This document shows positions 46,604 through 55,289 of a DNA stretch of 64,000 bases, piece by piece. Numbering within the stretch: position 1 is the stretch's first letter; each line of letters opens with the position of its first letter. The translations under genes and the position numbers were made by a program. This DNA comes from Martinezella multihospitum (lineage in GTDB: Bacteria; Pseudomonadota; Alphaproteobacteria; Rhizobiales; Rhizobiaceae). The notes beneath the pieces were generated by a model that saw only the letters and a list, made by a program, of their open reading frames with translations, was not told where the DNA came from and did not search any database. The stretch is from assembly GCF_900094585.1 (NCBI RefSeq), contig NZ_FMAG01000006.1, positions 356,743-420,742 of the forward strand, in the 5' to 3' direction.

Positions 46604-46710
46604 TTAATCGGCCTTGCCAAGATAGGAGCAGATCACCCTGACGAGTTCCTGCTTCACTTCCGACGAGCCCAGCGCACGCTTTCGAGCCGCACCGTGGACT
46701 CCCCCGCACC
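46604..46710 (-). pseudogene. Decayed C-terminal fragment of a TetR-type regulator
   Basis: The minus-strand reading GGVHGAARKRALGSSEVKQE followed by LVRVICSYLGKAD and a stop lines up with the C-terminus of the intact TetR just upstream (DGVIHNAARRGCIDDLTMQN, then ELVCLVSLYLGN). No HTH or start precedes it. The shared pattern is GVxHxAARxR...ELV...YLG. I read it as a remnant of a second TetR gene. The rest of the 46445-46739 gap shows no gene. Confidence 0.5.
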
Positions 46711-46739
46711 GGATAGCAGCTGCGCCAGAAAGGGCCGGT

Positions 46740-47405
46740 TCAGGCCAAGGGCGAAATGACACTCTCAGCGGTCTTCTTGGTCGCGCGATCGTTACCAAGA
46801 TATAGGCTCACCAAGCAAACAAGCTCATTCTGCATCGTCAGGTCATCAATGCACCCCCGGCGCGCTGCATTATGGATTACCCCGTCTATCGCATCCGAAA
46901 TCACGCGGCCCGCGATATAGTCGGCGTCGGTGGGTAGGCGTTTTCGGTAAGTGGCAACGGCCCGGGCGTAGTAGGAGAGATATTCAATCTCAAATTCGCT
47001 GTGCGGGTTTCGATACTCTTCGGAGCTGGGAGCTTCGTCCAGCAGCACGCGGTGCAGGCGCGGGTAAACGCTATGGGCAGCGACTACGGCCCGCACCAGC
47101 TGCGTCGCGAACTCTACTGGCGATAACCCGTCTGGACGGACGCTGCGCATGACGGCCATGCTGTCATCTAGATGACGACGTCTGATGGCTTCGACCAAGG
47201 AAAGCTTGTCGGGGAAATACTGATAGAGCGAACCGATGCTGATGCCAGCGACGGCCGCGACCGTATTCGTCGTGAACCCGGCCCATCCGCGCTCCCCTAA
47301 AACGCGAGCACCCGATTCGACGATCGCATCGACCGTTGCCCGCGAACGCGCCTGGCTCGGCTCCTTTCGCATCGGCGAACGCGGCTTCTTAATGCGAGTA
47401 GACAT
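46740..47405 (-). CDS. TetR family transcriptional regulator
   Basis: 221 aa. Basic N-terminus (MSTRIKKPRSPMRKEPSQAR), then the HTH ending ISIGSLYQYFPDKLSLVEAI at about residues 55-75, and a helical C-terminal domain of the TetR_C type. Starts at ATG 47405, 70 bp from the divergent DinB gene, which may be its target. The ligand is unknown. Confidence 0.9.
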   Translation of the reverse strand: MSTRIKKPRSPMRKEPSQARSRATVDAIVESGARVLGERGWAGFTTNTVAAVAGISIGSLYQYFPDKLSLVEAIRRRHLDDSMAVMRSVRPDGLSPVEFATQLVRAVVAAHSVYPRLHRVLLDEAPSSEEYRNPHSEFEIEYLSYYARAVATYRKRLPTDADYIAGRVISDAIDGVIHNAARRGCIDDLTMQNELVCLVSLYLGNDRATKKTAESVISPLA

Positions 47406-47475
47406 GGGGCACCCGTTCCATGAAAATGTGAACAGATTACTCGCATTTCATTGACCGACGAAAGGCTGTTTCATC

Positions 47476-47994
47476 ATGAGCGAAATATCATTGCTGCAAA
47501 CTCTGTTCCGCTATCAGGCCTGGGCGAATGAGGAATTGCTCGACGCTATCGATCGCCTCGATACTGCCCGCCATGGCAAGGAACGCCATCTCTCCATACG
47601 CCTGATGAACCACTCGCTGGTCGTCGGCCGCATATTTGCGGCGCATCTCACCGGAAGGGAGCACGGCTACGCGGACGACAATACGCCGGAGACGCCGACG
47701 CTCTCCGATCTTCGCGCTGCGCTAACGGCTTCGGATCAATGGTATCTGACCTATCTCGAAACCATCAGCCCGGAGCTTCTGTCAGCGCCGATACCGTTCA
47801 TCTTCACGGACGACGACAAAGGCTGCATGACGCGCCAGGAGATGCTCCTGCATGTTGTCACGCATGGAGGTTACCATAGAGGCGAGATTGGACGGCTTCT
47901 GGCGCAGCTTTCCATCACGCCGCCCTGGGACACGCTCGCGGTTCATCTTCACCGAAGCGAGCCGGCACGCAGGCTGGCCGTGGCGGCCGAATGA
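47476..47994 (+). CDS. DinB family metal-dependent protein
   Basis: 172 aa four-helix DinB/YfiT-like fold. Likely metal ligands are the His in RLMNHSLVVGRIF (about residue 46) and the pair in LLHVVTHGGYHRGEIG (about 130-140). Family members are thiol-dependent transferases or of unknown role; there is no link to DNA damage in the sequence. ATG 47476. Divergent from a TetR gene. Confidence 0.85.
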   Translation: MSEISLLQTLFRYQAWANEELLDAIDRLDTARHGKERHLSIRLMNHSLVVGRIFAAHLTGREHGYADDNTPETPTLSDLRAALTASDQWYLTYLETISPELLSAPIPFIFTDDDKGCMTRQEMLLHVVTHGGYHRGEIGRLLAQLSITPPWDTLAVHLHRSEPARRLAVAAE

Positions 47995-48019
47995 GCCGCG
48001 CCCCGGCGGTTTTGGCTTT

Positions 48020-48427
48020 TCACAACGGCCTGGGCTTCGACAGTACACAATCGAGCGCCAGTGCCAGCGCGATGCCGGCGACATAAGCGACGATATTCCA
48101 GAGTGAGAACACCCTGCCCAGCAACAGGGCTCCGGCGGTGGTCAATCGAAAGGCATCGAGATCGGGCGTGTGCCAAAGCCTGAAAAGTTCTACGGCGACA
48201 GCGACGAGCAGCGCCGTTGTGGCAATTCCGAAACGCCCCGACGACACGAATATTGCCGCCAGAAGCCAGTAGACCATCGCTCCCCACAGCAACGAGCCGC
48301 CATATTTGACAATGACGAAAGGCAGATTGACTGCGTAGCCATAGCGCCGCAGCGCAAGACCAGTGACGATGGTTAACAGCAGCGCCGGGAACAGAAACAG
48401 CCTTCCGCGCGTCAGTTTTCGCTGCAT
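48020..48427 (-). CDS. DUF2809 family membrane protein
   Basis: 135 aa with four hydrophobic helices. GLALRRYGYAVNLPFVIVKY, GGSLLWGAMVYWLLA and ELFRLWHTPDLDAFRLT match the DUF2809 pattern (small VanZ-like integral membrane proteins). ATG 48427. Ends 25 bp from the DinB gene, with which it converges. Function unknown. Confidence 0.75.
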   Translation of the reverse strand: MQRKLTRGRLFLFPALLLTIVTGLALRRYGYAVNLPFVIVKYGGSLLWGAMVYWLLAAIFVSSGRFGIATTALLVAVAVELFRLWHTPDLDAFRLTTAGALLLGRVFSLWNIVAYVAGIALALALDCVLSKPRPL

Positions 48428-48545
48428 GTCCCTCGGAGCCCCTGTTCCCTGGCGCTTGAATCAATCGCGACTCAGCAAGCCTGCTTGCGATACTCCGAGG
48501 CAATCGGGGAGATTGAAAGGCCGTTACCGCAAGCCCAAACGGCAA

Positions 48546-48573
48546 AAGGCCGGATGATTGCTCATCCGGCCTT
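48546..48573 (-). terminator. Rho-independent terminator of the ribosomal operon (after rplQ)
   Basis: A 12-bp perfect stem AAGGCCGGATGA / TCATCCGGCCTT with a TTGC loop, followed on the minus strand by TTTTGCC (overlapping the stem). It lies 25 bp past the rplQ stop and is the end of the alpha operon. Confidence 0.9.
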
Positions 48574-48597
48574 CAATATTCTATCCGAAGCTTAGCC

Positions 48598-49020
48598 TTA
48601 AGCGGCTGCGGCTTCTTCTTCAGCGGCAACGCGAGCCTTGTCGGCTGCGCCCTTTGCGTTGACGTCGCGATCGACAAACTCGACGACTGCGAGAGCGGCA
48701 TTGTCGCCCTGGCGGAAGCCAGCCTTCATGATACGCAGGTAGCCGCCGTTGCGGGTGGCGTAGCGCGTAGCAATCGCATCGAAGAGCTTCGAAACGACAG
48801 CTGCGTCGCGGATCTGCGAGATGGCCTGACGACGAGCGTGCAGGTCGCCGCGCTTGCCGAGGGTTACCAGCTTCTCGACGATTGGGCGAATTTCCTTCGC
48901 CTTCGGAAGCGTGGTGACGATCTGCTCATGGGTGATGAGCGAAGCCGCCATGTTGGCGAACATCGCCTTACGGTGGCTAGCGGTTCTATTCAGCTTGCGG
49001 CCGGCTTTACCGTGGCGCAT
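48598..49020 (-). CDS. rplQ: 50S ribosomal protein L17
   Basis: 140 aa. MRHGKAGRKLNRTASHRKAM is the universal L17 start; the core NMAASLITHEQIVTTLPKAK binds 23S rRNA. The C-terminus has an Ala/Glu-rich tail (VAAEEEAAAA) longer than in E. coli. Last gene of the alpha operon, 47 bp after rpoA and followed by a strong terminator. Confidence 0.98.
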   Translation of the reverse strand: MRHGKAGRKLNRTASHRKAMFANMAASLITHEQIVTTLPKAKEIRPIVEKLVTLGKRGDLHARRQAISQIRDAAVVSKLFDAIATRYATRNGGYLRIMKAGFRQGDNAALAVVEFVDRDVNAKGAADKARVAAEEEAAAA

Positions 49021-49067
49021 GGCTATTCTCCTTCACTTGCAGGCATCGTTCGCCTGCAGTTTGTTGG

Positions 49068-50078
49068 TTAGTATTGGTCTTCGTAACGCTTGGCGAGATC
49101 TTCGATGTTCTCGGGCGGCCATGCCGGCACTTCCATGCCGAGGTGCAGGCCCATGGAAGCGAGAACTTCCTTGATTTCGTTCAGCGACTTGCGACCAAAA
49201 TTCGGCGTGCGGAGCATTTCTGCTTCGGTCTTCTGAATGAGGTCGCCGATGTAGACGATGTTGTCGTTCTTCAGGCAGTTTGCCGAACGAACGGACAGTT
49301 CGAGTTCGTCCACCTTCTTGAGGAGCGCCGGGTTGAAAGCGAGCTCGGTGACTGCTTCTTCTTCGGCTTCCTTCTGCGGCTCGTCGAAGTTGACGAACAC
49401 GCCAAGCTGATCCTGGAGGATGCGAGCCGCGAAAGCGACGGCATCTTCACCGCTGATCGAACCATCGGTTTCGATCGACATGCTCAGCTTGTCGTAGTCG
49501 AGAACCTGTCCTTCGCGGGTATTTTCAACCTTGTAGGACACCTTCTTGACCGGCGAATAGAGGCTGTCGACCGGGATAAGGCCGATCGGAGCGTCTTCCG
49601 CACGATTGCGCTCGGCGGGCACATAGCCCTTGCCGTTGTTGACGGTGAATTCCATGCGGATTTCGGCGCCCTCGTCGAGCGTGCAGATGACATGCTCGGG
49701 ATTGAGGATTTCGATATCGCCGACCGTCTGGATGTCGCCAGCCGTTACAACGCCTGGGCCCTGCTTGCGGACGACCATGCGCTTGCTGTCATCGCCGTCC
49801 ATCTTGATGGCGATTTCCTTGATGTTCAGCACGATGTCCGTCACGTCTTCCCGGACGCCCGGGATAGAGGAGAACTCATGCAGCACGCCGTCGATCTGCA
49901 CGGCCGTCACAGCGGCGCCACGCAGAGAGGACAGCAGAACGCGACGCAGCGCGTTGCCGAGGGTGAGACCAAAGCCACGCTCCAGCGGTTCGGCCACGAG
50001 CGTTGCCTTGGTGCGGCCGCTCGAGGTGAACTCGACCTTGTTGGGCTTGATCAGTTCCTGCCAGTTTTTCTGAATCAT
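49068..50078 (-). CDS. rpoA: DNA-directed RNA polymerase subunit alpha
   Basis: 336 aa. The N-terminal assembly domain (about 1-235) includes FGLTLGNALRRVLLSSLRGA; the C-terminal domain (about 255-320) has the helix-hairpin-helix region TEAEMLRTPNFGRKSLNEIK used for UP-element and activator contact. ATG 50078 (MIQKNWQELIKPNKVEF) is chosen; a 24-residue upstream extension is not family-like. Between rpsK and rplQ as usual. Confidence 0.98.
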   Translation of the reverse strand: MIQKNWQELIKPNKVEFTSSGRTKATLVAEPLERGFGLTLGNALRRVLLSSLRGAAVTAVQIDGVLHEFSSIPGVREDVTDIVLNIKEIAIKMDGDDSKRMVVRKQGPGVVTAGDIQTVGDIEILNPEHVICTLDEGAEIRMEFTVNNGKGYVPAERNRAEDAPIGLIPVDSLYSPVKKVSYKVENTREGQVLDYDKLSMSIETDGSISGEDAVAFAARILQDQLGVFVNFDEPQKEAEEEAVTELAFNPALLKKVDELELSVRSANCLKNDNIVYIGDLIQKTEAEMLRTPNFGRKSLNEIKEVLASMGLHLGMEVPAWPPENIEDLAKRYEDQY

Positions 50079-50181
50079 GTTTTTGCCTTCCGTTCGTTGC
50101 CACCATCCAATCGTGGCAACCGAGCTTGAGTAACACCAAGCCGGGCGCATCTACCCCGGCCGGTGTCGTGAGTGGCGATGA

Positions 50182-50571
50182 TCAGACGCGACGCTTCTTG
50201 CGCGGGCGGCAACCATTGTGCGGGATCGGGGTCACGTCGCGGATGGACGTGATCATGAAACCAGCAGCCTGGAGGGCGCGCAGAGCGGATTCACGGCCGG
50301 AGCCCGGACCGCAAACTTCAACTTCCAGCGACTTCATGCCATGTTCCTGAGCCTTCTTGGCGCAGTCTTCGGCAGCGATCTGGGCAGCGAACGGGGTCGA
50401 CTTGCGCGAACCCTTGAAGCCCTTGGCACCAGCGGACGACCAGGCAATGGCGTTGCCCTGTGCGTCGGTGATGGTGATCATCGTGTTGTTGAAGGTCGAG
50501 TTGACGTGTGCGACGCCCGACGTGATATTCTTGCGCTCGCGACGACGAACGCGGACGGCTTCCTTGGCCAT
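50182..50571 (-). CDS. rpsK: 30S ribosomal protein S11
   Basis: 129 aa. GVAHVNSTFNNTMITITDAQ and the C-terminal VTPIPHNGCRPRKKRRV are diagnostic S11 blocks; S11 forms part of the platform with S6/S18/S21. ATG 50571 with AAAGGACTAAC upstream. Located between rpsM and rpoA. Confidence 0.98.
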   Translation of the reverse strand: MAKEAVRVRRRERKNITSGVAHVNSTFNNTMITITDAQGNAIAWSSAGAKGFKGSRKSTPFAAQIAAEDCAKKAQEHGMKSLEVEVCGPGSGRESALRALQAAGFMITSIRDVTPIPHNGCRPRKKRRV

Positions 50572-50702
50572 GTTAGTCCTTTCTTGGATCTCTGCACCGC
50601 CGTAATCCCAGCGGCTACACCGAAGCGGCACCCATGGAGCACCGCTTCAAACTCAAAAGAGGCCGGCGGACCGCCAGCCTCCCAAATCCGGTTGCCCGGA
50701 AA

Positions 50703-51071
50703 TTACTTCTTCTTACCAGCGATCGCCTTTGCCGGACCCTTGCGGGTACGGGCATTGGTGTGCGTGCGCTGACCACGAACCGGCAGGCCGCGGCGATGAC
50801 GCAGACCACGGTAGGAACCCAGGTCCATAAGACGCTTGATGTTCATCGCGGTTTCGCGACGCAGGTCACCTTCGACCTGATAGTCACGGTCGATGGTTTC
50901 GCGGATCTGCAGAACTTCAGCATCCGTCAACTGGTTGACGCGACGCTCGGCCGGAATGCCGACCTTCTCGCAGATTTCCTGTGCAAACTTCGGTCCGATC
51001 CCGTGAATGTAACGAAGCGCAATAACTACGCGCTTTGCAGTCGGGATGTTGACGCCAGCGATACGAGCCAC
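50703..51071 (-). CDS. rpsM: 30S ribosomal protein S13
   Basis: 122 aa, GTG start at 51071 with AAGGAGA upstream. MARIAGVNIPTAKRVVIALR is the S13 N-terminus (head protein, contacts 23S bridge B1), and GLPVRGQRTHTNARTRKGP the tRNA-proximal C-terminus. First gene of the alpha block; a 217-bp gap separates it from adk. Confidence 0.98.
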   Translation of the reverse strand: MARIAGVNIPTAKRVVIALRYIHGIGPKFAQEICEKVGIPAERRVNQLTDAEVLQIRETIDRDYQVEGDLRRETAMNIKRLMDLGSYRGLRHRRGLPVRGQRTHTNARTRKGPAKAIAGKKK

Positions 51072-51134
51072 GCCTGTTCTCCTTGCATTCCCCTTGCCTC
51101 AGCAAAAGGTCTTGTTATGCAGCCCGGGAGCTGC

Positions 51135-51163
51135 TTGTTCAATGTGTGTCCGCCACATGTCAA
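51135..51163 (-). promoter_or_regulatory. Possible promoter upstream of rpsM
   Basis: On the minus strand a perfect TTGACA (51158-51163) is followed after 17 bp by a weak GAACAA -10. The 217-bp adk-rpsM gap makes an internal promoter plausible. Weak evidence. Confidence 0.3.
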
Positions 51164-51288
51164 AACGACCGTACCCGGACTTCCCGTTGGAAATCCGCGC
51201 CGATCGCATAGCATGTCGCGAGTTGGCGCGGTGTTTAGCGGAATCAGCGCAAAAAAGCAACCGCTCCGACAAGTTTATTTTAGGCTAT

Positions 51289-51939
51289 CTAAAGCTTAGC
51301 CAGGATAGCCTCTATGCTCTCGGTCACATGCTCGATATCGGCCATGCCGTCGATGCTCTGCAACTTGCCCTTTGCATAGTAGTAACCGATCAGCGGCGAA
51401 GTCTCCTTGTAATAGACCTGGAGACGGGTCGCCATGGTTTCGGCATTGTCGTCCGGGCGGCGCTTGAAATGCGTCGAACCGCATTTGTCGCAGACGCCGG
51501 CGCTTGCCGGAACCTTGTCAGTATCGTGATAAACACTGCCGCAGTTCGAGCAGGAATAACGGCCGGAGACGCGGCGAATCAGTTCGGCGTCGTCGACCTT
51601 CAGCTCGATGACGACGGAGAGCTCGAGGCCCTTCGCATTGAGCATCTTTTCGGTCGCATCCGCCTGCACCAGTGTGCGCGGGAAACCGTCGAGGATGAAA
51701 CCCCTCGCGCAATCCGGCTGGTCGATACGCTCGGAAACGATCGCGTTGACCACCTCATCCGGAACGAGCTTGCCAGCCTTCATCAGGGCCTCGGCGCGCT
51801 TGCCAACTTCTGTGCCGGCCTGAACGGCCGCGCGCAGCATATCGCCTGTGGAAAGCTGCGGAATGCCATGCTTTTCCACGATGCGCTGGGCCTGGGTCCC
51901 CTTACCTGCTCCCGGCGGCCCTAAAAGTATGAGTCTCAT
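51289..51939 (-). CDS. adk: Adenylate kinase, zinc-lid long form
   Basis: 216 aa. P-loop GPPGAGKGTQA, AMP-binding FILDGFPRTLVQA, and the long LID carrying Cys130/Cys133 and Cys150/Cys153 (CSNC and CDKC), a four-Cys zinc site typical of Gram-positive and some alphaproteobacterial enzymes. Catalyses ATP + AMP to 2 ADP. Its ATG overlaps the secY stop (51936-51939), so it is translationally coupled to secY. Confidence 0.97.
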   Translation of the reverse strand: MRLILLGPPGAGKGTQAQRIVEKHGIPQLSTGDMLRAAVQAGTEVGKRAEALMKAGKLVPDEVVNAIVSERIDQPDCARGFILDGFPRTLVQADATEKMLNAKGLELSVVIELKVDDAELIRRVSGRYSCSNCGSVYHDTDKVPASAGVCDKCGSTHFKRRPDDNAETMATRLQVYYKETSPLIGYYYAKGKLQSIDGMADIEHVTESIEAILAKL

Positions 51940-53276
51940 CGCCCCCTCTTTCCTCCACGCAACTTCGATTTCTTGATCAGGCCTTCATATTGCTGTGCGA
52001 TCAGGTGACCCTGAATCTGCGCCACCGTATCCAGCGTTACGCTAACCACGATCAGAAGCGAAGTGCCACCCAGAGACAAGGGAATACCTGTCTGGGATAC
52101 GAGAATTTCGGGCAGGATGCAGACGAAGACAAGATAGATCGCGCCGATGACCGTAATGCGGGTCAGCACGTAATCGATATATTCGGCGGTGCGCTCGCCC
52201 GGGCGGATGCCCGGAATGAAGCCGCCATGCTTCTTCAGATTGTCGGCCGTGTCCTTCGGGTTGAAGACCAGCGCCGTATAGAAGAAGGCGAAGAAGGCGA
52301 TCAGCGCGGCGTAGAGCACCATGTAGACGGGCTGTCCGTGGCCGAGCGCTGCAACGATGGACGTTACCCAGGTCGGGAGCGCCGTGTTGTTGCCGAGACC
52401 GGCGACGGTTGCCGGCAGCAGCAGCAGCGACGATGCAAAGATTGCCGGGATGACGCCCGAAGTGTTGAGCTTCAGCGGCAGGTGCGACGTGTCGCCCTGG
52501 AACATTCGCGTGCCGACCTGGCGCTTCGGATACTGAATCAACAGGCGACGCTGGGCGCGCTCGACAAAGACGATGAGCGCGATGACGAGAATGGCGACGA
52601 CCAGCACGGCGAGAATAAGCGGCGTTGAAAGCGCGCCGGTGCGGCCAAGTTCAAGGGTGCCGGCGAGCGCAGTCGGAAGACCAGCGGCGATACCCGCGAA
52701 GATGATCAGCGAAATGCCGTTGCCGATACCGCGCGACGTCACCTGCTCGCCAAGCCACATCAGGAACATCGTGCCGCCAAGCAGCGTGATGACGGTGGAA
52801 ATGCGGAAGAACCAGCCGGGATCGACGACGACGCCATTGCCGTGCTCAAGGCCGATCGCAATGCCATAGGCTTGCAATGCGCCGAGCAGCACCGTGCCGT
52901 AACGGGTGTACTGGTTGATGATCTTGCGGCCCTGCTCGCCTTCCTTCTTCAGGTTTTCGAGCGACGGGACAACCGAGGTCATCAGCTGAACGATGATCGA
53001 GGCCGAGATGTAGGGCATGATGCCGAGCGCGAAGATCGCCATACGCTGCACGGCGCCGCCCGAGAACATGTTGAAGAGGCCAAGAATGCCGCCGGACTGA
53101 TTCTGGAAAGCCTGGGCGTAAGCGGCAGGATTGAGGCCAGGAAGCGGAATGTGGGTGCCGAGCCGGTAAACGAGGAGAGCGCCGAGCGTAAACCACAAGC
53201 GCTTCTTGAGATCCTCGGCTTTGGCAAAGGTCGAAAAATTGAGGTTGGACGCCAATTGTTCCGCTGCAGAAGCCAT
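51936..53276 (-). CDS. secY: Preprotein translocase subunit SecY
   Basis: 446 aa with ten TM helices; signatures GLNPAAYAQAFQNQSGGILG (plug region), FALGIMPYISASIIVQLM, and the cytoplasmic loop with PKRQVGTRMFQGDTSHLPL. Forms the protein-conducting channel with SecE/SecG. It is separated from rplO by 226 bp containing a strong terminator-like hairpin, so it may need its own promoter. Coupled to adk downstream. Confidence 0.98.
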   Translation of the reverse strand: MASAAEQLASNLNFSTFAKAEDLKKRLWFTLGALLVYRLGTHIPLPGLNPAAYAQAFQNQSGGILGLFNMFSGGAVQRMAIFALGIMPYISASIIVQLMTSVVPSLENLKKEGEQGRKIINQYTRYGTVLLGALQAYGIAIGLEHGNGVVVDPGWFFRISTVITLLGGTMFLMWLGEQVTSRGIGNGISLIIFAGIAAGLPTALAGTLELGRTGALSTPLILAVLVVAILVIALIVFVERAQRRLLIQYPKRQVGTRMFQGDTSHLPLKLNTSGVIPAIFASSLLLLPATVAGLGNNTALPTWVTSIVAALGHGQPVYMVLYAALIAFFAFFYTALVFNPKDTADNLKKHGGFIPGIRPGERTAEYIDYVLTRITVIGAIYLVFVCILPEILVSQTGIPLSLGGTSLLIVVSVTLDTVAQIQGHLIAQQYEGLIKKSKLRGGKRGR

Positions 53277-53460
53277 GCAAATCTCCGCATCACCAATTCC
53301 GGCATAGTCGGCCGAGCCCGGAATCGGTCTGTAAATTGTTCAAAAGCCGGGCTTCGGACGGATTGCGCTGCAATCGGGCGCCTCACCCTTGGTTCCCGTT
53401 ATCGATCGGAAAGATACTTGCCGCATCGATCAGATTCGTGAGGCTCACATATGGGAGCAA

Positions 53461-53492
53461 AATCGCCCGAAGTGAAGTCACTTCGGGCGATT
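53461..53492 (-). terminator. Strong hairpin terminator between rplO and secY
   Basis: A 14-bp perfect stem AATCGCCCGAAGTG / CACTTCGGGCGATT with a 4-nt AAGT loop, continuing on the minus strand as TTTTGC. It starts 11 bp past the rplO stop. It splits what is usually one spc operon. Confidence 0.85.
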
Positions 53493-53502
53493 ATTGATAA
53501 TA

Positions 53503-53973
53503 TTATTCTGCGGCAGCAGCGAGCAGCTTGACGGAACCGCCAGCCTTTTCGATCTTCTCGACTGCAGACTTGGAAGCGCCTGCAACTTCAAGAACGAGCT
53601 TCGCCTTCAGTTCGCCGTCCGAGAGAACCCGAACGCCGTCCTTGACGCGGCGAATGACGCCGGCAGCCTTGAGAGCTGCTGCATCAACGGTATTCTTGGC
53701 ATCGAGCTTACCGGCATCGACGGCAGCCTGGATGCGTGCCAGCGACACGACAACGTAATCGGCTGCGAAGATGTTATTGAAGCCGCGCTTCGGCAGACGA
53801 CGGTAGATGGGCATCTGACCGCCTTCGAAGCCGTTAATGGCAACGCCCGAACGGGACTTCTGACCCTTCACACCACGGCCACCGGTCTTGCCGGAGCCGG
53901 AGCCGATGCCGCGGCCGAGGCGCTTGCGGCTATGGGTCGAGCCTTCGTTATCCTTGATTTCATTCAGTTTCAT
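53503..53973 (-). CDS. rplO: 50S ribosomal protein L15
   Basis: 156 aa. Gly/Arg-rich N-terminal extension (KRLGRGIGSGSGKTGGRGVK) and the GFEGGQMPIYRRLPKRGF block are diagnostic. Late assembly protein of the 50S subunit. Followed by a strong terminator. Confidence 0.98.
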   Translation of the reverse strand: MKLNEIKDNEGSTHSRKRLGRGIGSGSGKTGGRGVKGQKSRSGVAINGFEGGQMPIYRRLPKRGFNNIFAADYVVVSLARIQAAVDAGKLDAKNTVDAAALKAAGVIRRVKDGVRVLSDGELKAKLVLEVAGASKSAVEKIEKAGGSVKLLAAAAE

Positions 53974-53990
53974 AGCGAATTACCTCCGGC

Positions 53991-54203
53991 TCACTTCTCG
54001 TCGACAACGCGAACGAGATGCTGGACAGCACGGATCATGCCACGAACAGCCGGAGTATCTTCCAGCGTGCGGCGACGGTGCATCTTGTTCAGTCCGAGAC
54101 CGATCAGCGTCTTCTGCTGAACATCCGGACGGCGGATCGGGCTGCCAATCTGCTCGACCGTAACGGTCGCCTTAGCTTCAGCCTTCTTGGTCGTCTTGGC
54201 CAT
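53991..54203 (-). CDS. rpmD: 50S ribosomal protein L30
   Basis: 70 aa. VEQIGSPIRRPDVQQKTLIG and GLNKMHRRRTLEDTPAVRGM are the L30 core; a short Lys/Ala N-terminal extension (MAKTTKKAEAKATV) precedes it. Lies between rpsE and rplO with short gaps (13 and 17 bp). Confidence 0.97.
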   Translation of the reverse strand: MAKTTKKAEAKATVTVEQIGSPIRRPDVQQKTLIGLGLNKMHRRRTLEDTPAVRGMIRAVQHLVRVVDEK

Positions 54204-54216
54204 AGGTCAAACTCCC

Positions 54217-54786
54217 TTATTCTTCGGAGGCGTTGCCCGAAGCGGCGCGGCGAGCCTGCAGGGTAGCATACTTGATGCCGCGCTGAGCTGCGATGTCCTT
54301 CGGGTGAACCTGGTGCTTCAGGGCGTCGAACGTGGCGCGAACCATGTTGTACGGGTTCGACGAACCGGTCGACTTGGCAACGACGTCATGAACGCCGAGC
54401 GTTTCGAAAACGGCGCGCATCGGACCGCCGGCGATGATACCGGTACCAACCTTGGCCGAACGCAGCAGAACCTTACCTGCGCCGTGACGGCCATGGACGT
54501 CGTGATGCAGCGTACGGCCGTCGCGCAGCGGTACGAAGATCAGATCGCGCTTGGCGCTTTCGGTGGCCTTGCGGATAGCTTCCGGCACTTCGCGTGCCTT
54601 GCCATGGCCGAAGCCTACGCGGCCCTTCTGGTCGCCGACAACGACGAGAGCGGCGAAGCCGAAGCGACGGCCACCCTTAACAACCTTGGCGACGCGGTTG
54701 ATCGCGACCAGCTTGTCGACGAATTCGCTATCGCGCTCTTCACGGCTCTGACGGTCTTCCCGCGGAGCCCTCTTTTCCTGTGCCAT
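54217..54786 (-). CDS. rpsE: 30S ribosomal protein S5
   Basis: 189 aa from ATG 54786 (MAQEKRAPREDRQSREERDS); an upstream extension to 54828 is not family-like. Core blocks are KVVKGGRRFGFAALVVVGDQ, GRVGFGHGKAREVPEAIRKA and VLLRSAKVGTGIIAGGPMRA. S5 acts in decoding accuracy and mRNA unwinding. Confidence 0.98.
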   Translation of the reverse strand: MAQEKRAPREDRQSREERDSEFVDKLVAINRVAKVVKGGRRFGFAALVVVGDQKGRVGFGHGKAREVPEAIRKATESAKRDLIFVPLRDGRTLHHDVHGRHGAGKVLLRSAKVGTGIIAGGPMRAVFETLGVHDVVAKSTGSSNPYNMVRATFDALKHQVHPKDIAAQRGIKYATLQARRAASGNASEE

Positions 54787-54914
54787 TGTCCTCTTCCTTT
54801 TTCTTTTCCGGGTGCAATCGGCAAACAAAACGAGGACCGCATCAACCTCCTTGCGGAGATTTGCGGTCCGGTGAAATCCGGCCGGCGCCTATCGGCTACC
54901 GGCCGGAAACTTGA

Positions 54915-55277
54915 TTAGAAGGTCAGGCCGCCTTCACGGGCTGCTTCAGCCAGGGCCTTGATGCGGCCGTGGTAGATGAAAGCGCCGCGATCGAACACGA
55001 CTTCCTTCACGCCGGCCTTGGAGGCGCGCTCGGCTACGAGCTTGCCAACGAGGGCTGCGGCTGCGGTATCGGCACCGGTCTTCAGAGAACCGCGCAGATC
55101 CTTGTCGAGGGTGGAGGCAGCCGCGAGGGTCTTGCCAGCCACGTCATCGATGACCTGGGCGTAGATGTTCTTCGACGAGCGATGAACCGACAGGCGCGGA
55201 CGGCCATTGGCCACCGACTTGATTTGGCGGCGCACGCGGTTGGCGCGACGCGCAAGTGCTTCTTTCCTGCTAGCCAT
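54915..55277 (-). CDS. rplR: 50S ribosomal protein L18
   Basis: 120 aa. RLSVHRSSKNIYAQVIDD and the C-terminal VVFDRGAFIYHGRIKALAEA are typical. Binds 5S rRNA with L5 and L25. Lies 128 bp upstream of rpsE, the widest gap in this part. Confidence 0.98.
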   Translation of the reverse strand: MASRKEALARRANRVRRQIKSVANGRPRLSVHRSSKNIYAQVIDDVAGKTLAAASTLDKDLRGSLKTGADTAAAALVGKLVAERASKAGVKEVVFDRGAFIYHGRIKALAEAAREGGLTF

Positions 55278-55289
55278 TTCGCGTGTTCC

